Below, piece by piece: positions 57,711 to 64,000 of a DNA stretch of 64,000 nt. This stretch comes from Eucalyptus grandis (taxonomy: Eukaryota; Streptophyta; Magnoliopsida; Myrtales; Myrtaceae): NCBI RefSeq assembly GCF_016545825.1, contig NC_052620.1, forward strand, positions 3,224,001 through 3,288,000, given 5' to 3'. Each line of letters starts with the position of its first letter. Position 1 is the stretch's first letter. The notes beneath the pieces were generated by a model. The model was not told the DNA's origin. It did no database searches and saw only the letters and a list, made by a program, of their open reading frames with translations. A program made the position numbers and the translations under genes.

Positions 57711-57996
57711 AACTGCTATGATCTTTAAGCTTCTTTATCCTTGGGGGAGGTGGTTTTCGATCATGTGAAATACACGACTTCTATCCTGTCTTGTCAGGAA
57801 TGTGTAGTTAGTATAATGAGGTTGCTGTACATATTATAAAGGGAATGCTGGAATGGCCTAGATCTGAGATCTTGTACATACATGGTGTTTCCCTGATGTC
57901 AAATGTAATCAAGATCCTCCCCCAAATTAAGCTTGTGATGTTTTTACAGGGTAGGCATATTTCCAGGTAATTCTCATACCCGCTTGCGCTAGCAAA
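57711..57996. other. 3' flank of the 39-aa gene
   Basis: Conserved with 36965-37180, probably 3' UTR and beyond. It lacks the extra coding-segment copy seen in unit 1. Confidence 0.4.
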
Positions 57997-58205
57997 TAGT
58001 AGAGGTGTTAAATGGGTTGTGCAAATTTAGATCTCAAGCTTTATCTTATAAAGGTTCCTCTTGTGCTTTCGCCGGCGTCGGGCGACCGTTTATGGCGAGC
58101 CTCGTGCATGTGGCAGCACGCATGTTCGTATGGCGAGGCTCGAGCCTCGCCAGATATTTGCTTGCCAGATCCGGCGCTCGAACTCGGGCAGGCAAGCGTG
58201 CTGAA
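57997..58205. other. Mosaic of unit sequence and hAT-like element patches
   Basis: Relative to 37180-37270, several patches are added. 'TAGAGGTGTTAAATGGGTTG' resembles a hAT-element tip; GC-rich pieces such as 'GGCGTCGGGCGACC', 'GGCGAGGCTCGAGCCTCGCC' and 'CCAGATCCGGCGCTCGAACT' resemble the element core. Between them, unit words ('GTTCCTCTTGTGCTTTC', 'GCACGCATGTTCGTA', 'ATTTGCTTG') remain in order. Confidence 0.6.
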
Positions 58206-58244
58206 CGGGTAGAATAATCGGGTTGAATTTCGAAGCAGGACTTC

Positions 58245-58558
58245 TAACCAGAAACCTCGTATCAGCGGACTATGAGTATCAGCTTGAATGTGTATACTGA
58301 CACGTCAAACCTCGTCGGAGGCTAATGCCGAAAAGGATCCTGAATAAGCAACTCTTTGCTTGCATAACTCATCTCTGTTACTGTTGATTATTCAGGATTT
58401 TTAACCAGAAACCTTGCATAAGTGAACGACAAATATCAGCTCGAATGTCTCTATCAACGCATCTAACATCGCCGGAGGCTAATGCCAATAAGGGACTCCG
58501 GATAAGCAACTCCTTTTCTGCATAATTTTTCTATATTATTGTCAGTATTGATTATTCT
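58245..58558. repeat. 157-bp tandem repeat, two copies (unit 2)
   Basis: Copies start at 58245 and 58402, matching 37318 and 37475. Confidence 0.8.
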
Positions 58559-61500
58559 TTTTTTTTTTCTTTTTTGAGAATTGTTATGGAAAGAAAATCT
58601 GACTTAGCTCTGAAAAAGGAGATGAAGATTTGAGCATTATTCAATGCACCAGATCATGCATGACCCACCATGACATGAGCGATGAAGATTTATTTTTTTA
58701 TTTTTTTTATCAGAGAGAGATGAAGAATGAGATGAAGATTGAGATGATAGTTTTTGGCAGATATTGACTGTCGCCAGTTGGAAATTACTGCTTAAATAAA
58801 AAAAAGTTATCAGTCTATGTCAAAGGAGTGTGAAACCAACTAGTCTTTTTCTTAGATTCGATGGATTATGTGGTTAGTGCAGTGTTCTTTCAAGAGCTGT
58901 GTTCCGGATCATAAAAGCCGATGCAGCATCATCATTTGTCACTTCTAATAATCCTGAATACATAATTATTAGAAACGATATTCGGATAATTTTTTTAGAC
59001 GACAAGCGAAATCCACTCGATTGCCACGGTGTCTTTGTCACCGTGCGTTTTAAAGCAAAGAAACTGCGTATGACGGAGCGTCCGTCGGTTAACAGGCGAG
59101 ACAAAAAGCAATGCGATGGGGGATATTGACGGATGTCATAAGCCGACCAATTTATACATTAAACGACCGCCGTCGCTAGACAAACATCGGGACGGTCACG
59201 CCTGCCTTTTCCATAGAACTTAGCATAATTACCGCGTGAGCCTCCGGAGTCGAAGAATTCCAGATATGTTGGACGATAATGAAATGGCAGTTCATCGACC
59301 AACTCCACGTGCCTAGCCAAGTAGAAAGAGGACAGGGGAAACAACCACCAAACAAATTTGAATCACATGCACCAGATGTACTTTTCCCACCGACAGCTCT
59401 TTAAATTCACCAAGCGTGATTGATCGCCTTGGGATTGTTGGAATCTATTGGGATTCGAATTGATTTAGACAAGCATGAGGGTCCATCTATAAGTGAGAAA
59501 ACAACATTTATCAAATCAATAAATCAAGAATATAATCAATTACAGCATCCGAATTCCATAGGATCTCATCTGTTTTTTAGGGTTTTGTGTAGATTTCTTT
59601 GAGATGTGATGGATCGCTGCCCACTGTTCACATTTTAGGGTTCGGTTTCATTGAATCTTGGCATGGGAGTAGTTTAGCCTAGTAGATTAGTGCCTGTGTT
59701 TTTGTCCTCCTGTCTGCTTAATTGTCATTTGACAAGTTCCATATCTCGGATCGAGTGTTGATATAAAAATACACTTTTCATAATTAGGTGCTAACAGTTA
59801 TATACTTCATTTTCATCCCATCCTTTATCTAGGGTTTCCATGCAATAATAGATTGGAGGAATATATAATACATATACAAGATATCAAATTACTTTATACG
59901 TATTTTTCTTTCACTCAAGGGGCCACGTATAGATTATCAGCTTTGCCATTGTATAGCTAATCTAAAATTAAGCAAAAGGACACATCACGTACACATAACA
60001 AGACTTGTGTAATATGAACTCTACACGATAAGATATTTGCGTGTTACATAATTTTCAGAAGGTGTTGAAAAATATGATTATACGTTTGCAGATTTGGACA
60101 GGTTTTAGACATTCGTGCTGAATGAAAACTAAATAAATTGAAGGGTCATATGCTTTATAGAATGTTAAATATTTGAAATAGAGGACAGCACTAAATGGAT
60201 GACACTAGAACAATTATTGTGATAGCAAGTCTTTTGACCTATTGAGCCGTGGACCATTCAGCGGTATCGTCTTATGGATGGATGAGGAATTCATTATCCC
60301 AGCAAAATCACATTGGCCAATTACTATTTGGGAATCACATTGACTTTAAGCAAAGCCCACAATTTTTTATTATTTATTTATTTGTTTTCTTTTTTATTTT
60401 TGTATGTCTGAACCACTAATTTTGAGGTGAGACGACACTGATTGGCTTCTTTTGAGTGGCTTTTGGCCAGCAAGTTGTGCTGTCTTCCCCTCCGAGGAAG
60501 AAAACTTCGGAAGCCATCCTTCAACAAAGTCAAACGCCATGAAAGGCACGTTTTTTGACAAGGTACCACATTTCGTATATCAAAGGTCGGCCAAGACATT
60601 ATTAGAGAGTAGTTAATTTAGATTTAGACGATACGAGATTTGTTTTGATGGCATCATGGACTTTTAAGATGGATCGTGATTGTCACTAGCCCTAATTTAG
60701 AGGAAAATAAATAGTTCTATTGTATAATGTTCGTACCTCTAGTGAAAATAATATAAGCTCCCCAACCGGAAAATGAAAATATAGAGTAAAAATGAACTCG
60801 CTCGATACCATTTGTTTGGTGGAAAATCGATTATTTTGAGAAAGTTTTCCTAAATAGTTGTTTTTAAGGTTCAAAAAAATGAACAGACAAAAAAACTTTT
60901 CACTATGACAAAAAGTATTAGCCATAGATTGTGATTTAAAATGACTATTTCTTTTTTCTTTTTTTTTTTTTTTTTTTTTTGTAAATGATGTGAATGGTCA
61001 TGTTTAGAAAAGTATTTTTTTAGTCATTTATTTTTCACGAAATGAATTTGAATAGATTAGTTGAGATCGTAAGGTGTGATTTATGTATAGCCAACTCGTC
61101 AAAAATTAATGACGTTGGAAAAAACTGAGGACATGACCTTGTAGAGGCCTATCGTTAGCTGCCCATTGACAAAATATAGAAGTGGAGAAGACACAATGTT
61201 TTCATAAAGGTCGACAGAAATACATAATATTTTGACAATAATTTGAAAAAGTCAACCAACATGTCGATGAATTGACTTAATCAATAACATTGATTTCTAG
61301 GATTCAATTATCACGTGTCATCACAAATATATATAGTTCCGCGCATGTTTGGTTGTGCAAAACCCCTAAAAAGAACACAAAGACATGGTAATTGAATTTC
61401 ATGTTTGATTCTATTTGTATGCTAGTGTTACTTCAAAAGAAGTACTCATCCAATGTGATTGTGGCCCCAAAGACCTACCATCCTAAGTGGAGTTGGACTG

Positions 61501-62450
61501 ATATGGATCCTTTTTATATAACAAAATAAGGGCATTTATACCTTTTGATACGAATAATTTACTTAGATTCGAGTAAATCTTATTGTGATATGCATAATTT
61601 TATATTTATAAAATCATTTTTACGGAGGATGAACATGTAAAGAATATATTGTTTTGGTGCAAATTGAAGGGTTTGAAAGCTCAAAGGGTAGAAAATGAAG
61701 GACTTCAAAAATTAGGAGATCACAAGTGTAATTTTAGGGCAAAGCTCTGGTTAAATTTTTGTAGTCATCCACAAAGGAATCTTCATACTGTAGAACCAAA
61801 TATTTTTTATATTCATGTTGGGTCCTTTTCAACTTGGATTTTTCAGGCTGGTATGATTTGATAGAATCAAATCAATCGACAAAATGTGTAGCCTAGGGTA
61901 GCTACAAAAAATGGGTCAGTCGCATCTGGGACACTCGCTATTCAGAAAGCACCCAAGTTTTCCCCCAAAGTATACATAAATAATTCACAAAATTGAATAT
62001 GTTGCTTTCTGACGTCATATGACTTGTAAATGCCATCAACAAAGGTAATTTGGATTTTTTTTTTCCAATTATTCTACATCTTTTAAATCCATTTTACTTA
62101 GAAAAAAGCAGATTTTATTCCTAAGAAAGAGATAAAAATCCTCATCCATGTCCACATATTTTACACTAATTAAAAAAGTGATACCCCATCCACCGCGCAA
62201 TTCACTTAGACAAAGAGATTTGGTCTCCGCATACTAGGACAAATGGATCATTAGGGTTCTTCTAAGTTTAAAATAAATAAAAACAGAGGACTGGATAAGG
62301 ATGTTTTTTTTTTTTTTTTTTGTAAGAAACTGGATAAGGACGTTCATTTGCCTCAGATGCAACAACCTTAATGCCACCAGCTGTTATTCAAGTTTCAATT
62401 AAAAATCTAATGAAAAATTTAAATAATTAATTGTGATAAATATTTCTTTA
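58559..62450. other. Duplicated noncoding interval of unit 2
   Basis: Colinear with unit 1 without the LTR, Pack-MULE and (TC)n elements. It contains a T run at 60960-60980. No gene recognised. Confidence 0.35.
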
Positions 62451-62747
62451 CTAAGAAAATTGCAAAATAAGTCTTTAAACCTATAATGAGGATGCAAATT
62501 TAGTCATTTTTTAATAAGTCTTGAACTTTTATGTGAAATTTTAATATAACCATTTCAGTTAATATTCGTCAAAATTGCTAACATGGCTTACTAGTCATCA
62601 CTTGACGTCTCAACGTGACACATCATTATATTAAAAATTTTAAAAAATTATTGAAAGGACTATATTGGATCTTCACTCAAAGACTTAGAACAATAATTAA
62701 CAAAATTTAAAAATTTAAAATTGAATCTACAATCGTAATACAATACA

Positions 62748-62754
<7 letters not shown>

Positions 62755-62798
<44 letters not shown>
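62755..62798. repeat. (TG)12(AG)10 compound microsatellite
   Basis: Twelve TG units at 62755-62778 followed by ten AG units at 62779-62798. Not present in unit 1. Confidence 0.95.
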
Positions 62799-62800
<2 letters not shown>

Positions 62801-63046
62801 TAATGAGATAACATCATCTTTATTCATCGCCACTCAAATTGAGACTCCCTGCCTTACGAATCAACCTTAAATCATATCCATATTGATTCTTGAGTGTGAA
62901 AAATGTCATTAGCACCACTATTCCACACCCACGTGCTTATCTTAACTTCTGTGGATAGCCCACCTTTCCCCAAAAGAAATGCAAAATTTGCGTCTCCATT
63001 TGCGGCGGTTGACAAAAGAAAAATGTGGAAACACACGAGGAGATTA

Positions 63047-63853
63047 ACCAAAGGGTTTGATCCCTCTTTTTCTTATTTAGTTAATAATTGGGAGGACTTC
63101 CATGTGAACCCAGATTAATTCTTAATTCTAGAAGTTTGAGAAAAGTGGCAAGTTGTAATTGATGAAATAATTGAAGACGTGGGTCGGACGCAGGTGCCCA
63201 ATAAAATTCTTTTTTATCACATTTTTTTGAGAAATTAATTTTTTAAGTACATCTTCATTTGTCATTTTAAAAATGAAACGTGTCGAATTTGCTGGCTCAA
63301 TTTAGAAATTAAAAAGATTTTTTTTTTTTTTTGTATGGTTAAATCGTCCTTCCTCTAACCAAGAAGCGATAACCAACATGCCATTGTCCTTATCTAAGCT
63401 TAACCAAGTGGTTCCAATTGACCTATTTTTTCATGTGCTTTTCTGGAGATGATACCGCATTCCCTCCTCAAAACGTTTGGATTTGAAAAGTCCAACCACC
63501 AATCTATTCCTAGAGATGTATTTTTCAATTTTATCTTATTTAGTATGTCGCTTTCAAAATAATGTCTATGCAAACTCAACCGAAAGTGGTCCCAGAGGGA
63601 GAAAGAGAGTTACAATAACTAATTCATCCCATAGATAGTCGAACGTAGAAGAAATGGTGATGACAAGTGAGAAAAGTGCACTAAAGAAAATTGAATTTTT
63701 CGCCAGAGTACTCAAAAAAAAAAAAATGGAATTAACAAGAAAGAGAAGAAGACAAAGTGAACAAGGCGAGTCACATGGTACGATGTTGTCCCACATGCTA
63801 CTGTTTCTTTGCACGCTGGGATAGCATCACATTTCATCTAAGATTAGTTAATC
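63047..63853. other. Unassigned single-copy interval
   Basis: Beyond the duplication. A minus-strand frame at 63566-63814 is hydrophobic and rich in F/L/S, with no recognisable domain; I leave it out. Confidence 0.3.
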
Positions 63854-63863
63854 TATATAAATA
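63854..63863 (+). promoter_or_regulatory. Candidate TATA box of a gene beginning at the window edge
   Basis: TATATAAATA, followed 78 bases later by ATG at 63941 ('ATGGAGAGCTTT'). That frame closes after 17 codons unless spliced at a possible donor (GAGTAAAT at 63988). The gene body would lie outside the window. Confidence 0.3.
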
Positions 63864-64000
63864 GGCAAACCAATGTGCTGTTTTCTTAAAAGGAGGCCAT
63901 TTTAGTAAACCCATAAAATCATTGGTAATTATTGAGTGGAATGGAGAGCTTTAATGTTGCTATGTCGTACATGATTTTCTCGTCAAATGAGTAAATGGTT

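Larger units (their letters stand above)
46006..63046. repeat. Segmental tandem duplication, unit 2 (~17.0 kb)
   Basis: Second copy, same orientation as unit 1. Similarity ends near 63046 after 'ACGAGGAGA', exactly where unit 1 meets unit 2 at 46005. Extra material here: the hAT-like element 46443-49729, the insertion ~56715-57140 and patches at 57997-58205. Missing here: the counterparts of 39352-41476, 42989-43594 and 30710-30895. Confidence 0.85.

Overview
The window looks like a transposon-rich, gene-poor stretch of a dicot nuclear genome. It is AT-rich with GC-rich islands inside transposable elements. It holds Ty1/copia and Ty3-type LTR sequences, hAT-like and Mutator-like non-autonomous DNA transposons, a LINE tail, and decayed plant genes: an LRR receptor-like kinase of the MIK2 type, a subtilase, a DnaJ/Hsp40 and a captured 14-3-3 exon. 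The style of the repeats would suit Myrtaceae such as Eucalyptus, but that is only an inference. There are no bacterial-type operons and no tRNA or rRNA genes that I can see.

Left part, 1-13 kb: a nest of repeats. A ~1.5 kb sequence occurs as two close direct copies (690-2215 and 3933-6205) plus a rearranged third copy (9.7-11.6 kb). Between and around them are fragments of a Ty3-type LTR, a solo LTR (6307-8501) lodged in another LTR remnant, a foldback at 3641-4060, and two small TIR elements (10272-10810 and 10983-11490, the latter with a 9-bp target duplication).

Middle, 13.1-28.4 kb: a structurally complete but coding-dead copia element (13141-20284; 425/424-bp LTRs; 5-bp target duplication GTGGG; PBS; PPT; gag-PR-INT-RT-RH remnants). 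It is followed by the C-terminal tail of a subtilase gene (minus strand), two Ty3-type LTR pieces in opposite orientations, a 1.03-kb hAT-like element with an imperfect 8-bp target duplication, a broken receptor kinase pseudogene (minus strand) and a 295-bp LINE tail with a perfect 10-bp target duplication.

Right part, 28.6-63.0 kb: a tandem segmental duplication. Unit 1 (about 28638-46005) and unit 2 (about 46006-63046) are colinear over ~17 kb. They differ by later insertions. Unit 1 carries a copia-like LTR holding a Pack-MULE-like element with a 14-3-3 exon, and a TIR element with a (TC)30 tract. Unit 2 carries a hAT-like element split by a 2.0-kb solo LTR, plus a ~430-bp insertion. Each unit has an inner, older tandem duplication, a DnaJ C-terminal exon remnant, a foldback with a MITE at its apex, and one very short proline-rich protein gene (50 aa at 36672-36824; 39 aa at 57591-57710). 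Those two genes are the only reading frames in the window that look intact and under constraint: promoter elements (CCACGTGG and TATAAAT), leader, frame and a conserved C-terminal motif are kept in both copies while the surroundings decay. I do not recognise their family, and they are the best candidates for something undescribed here.
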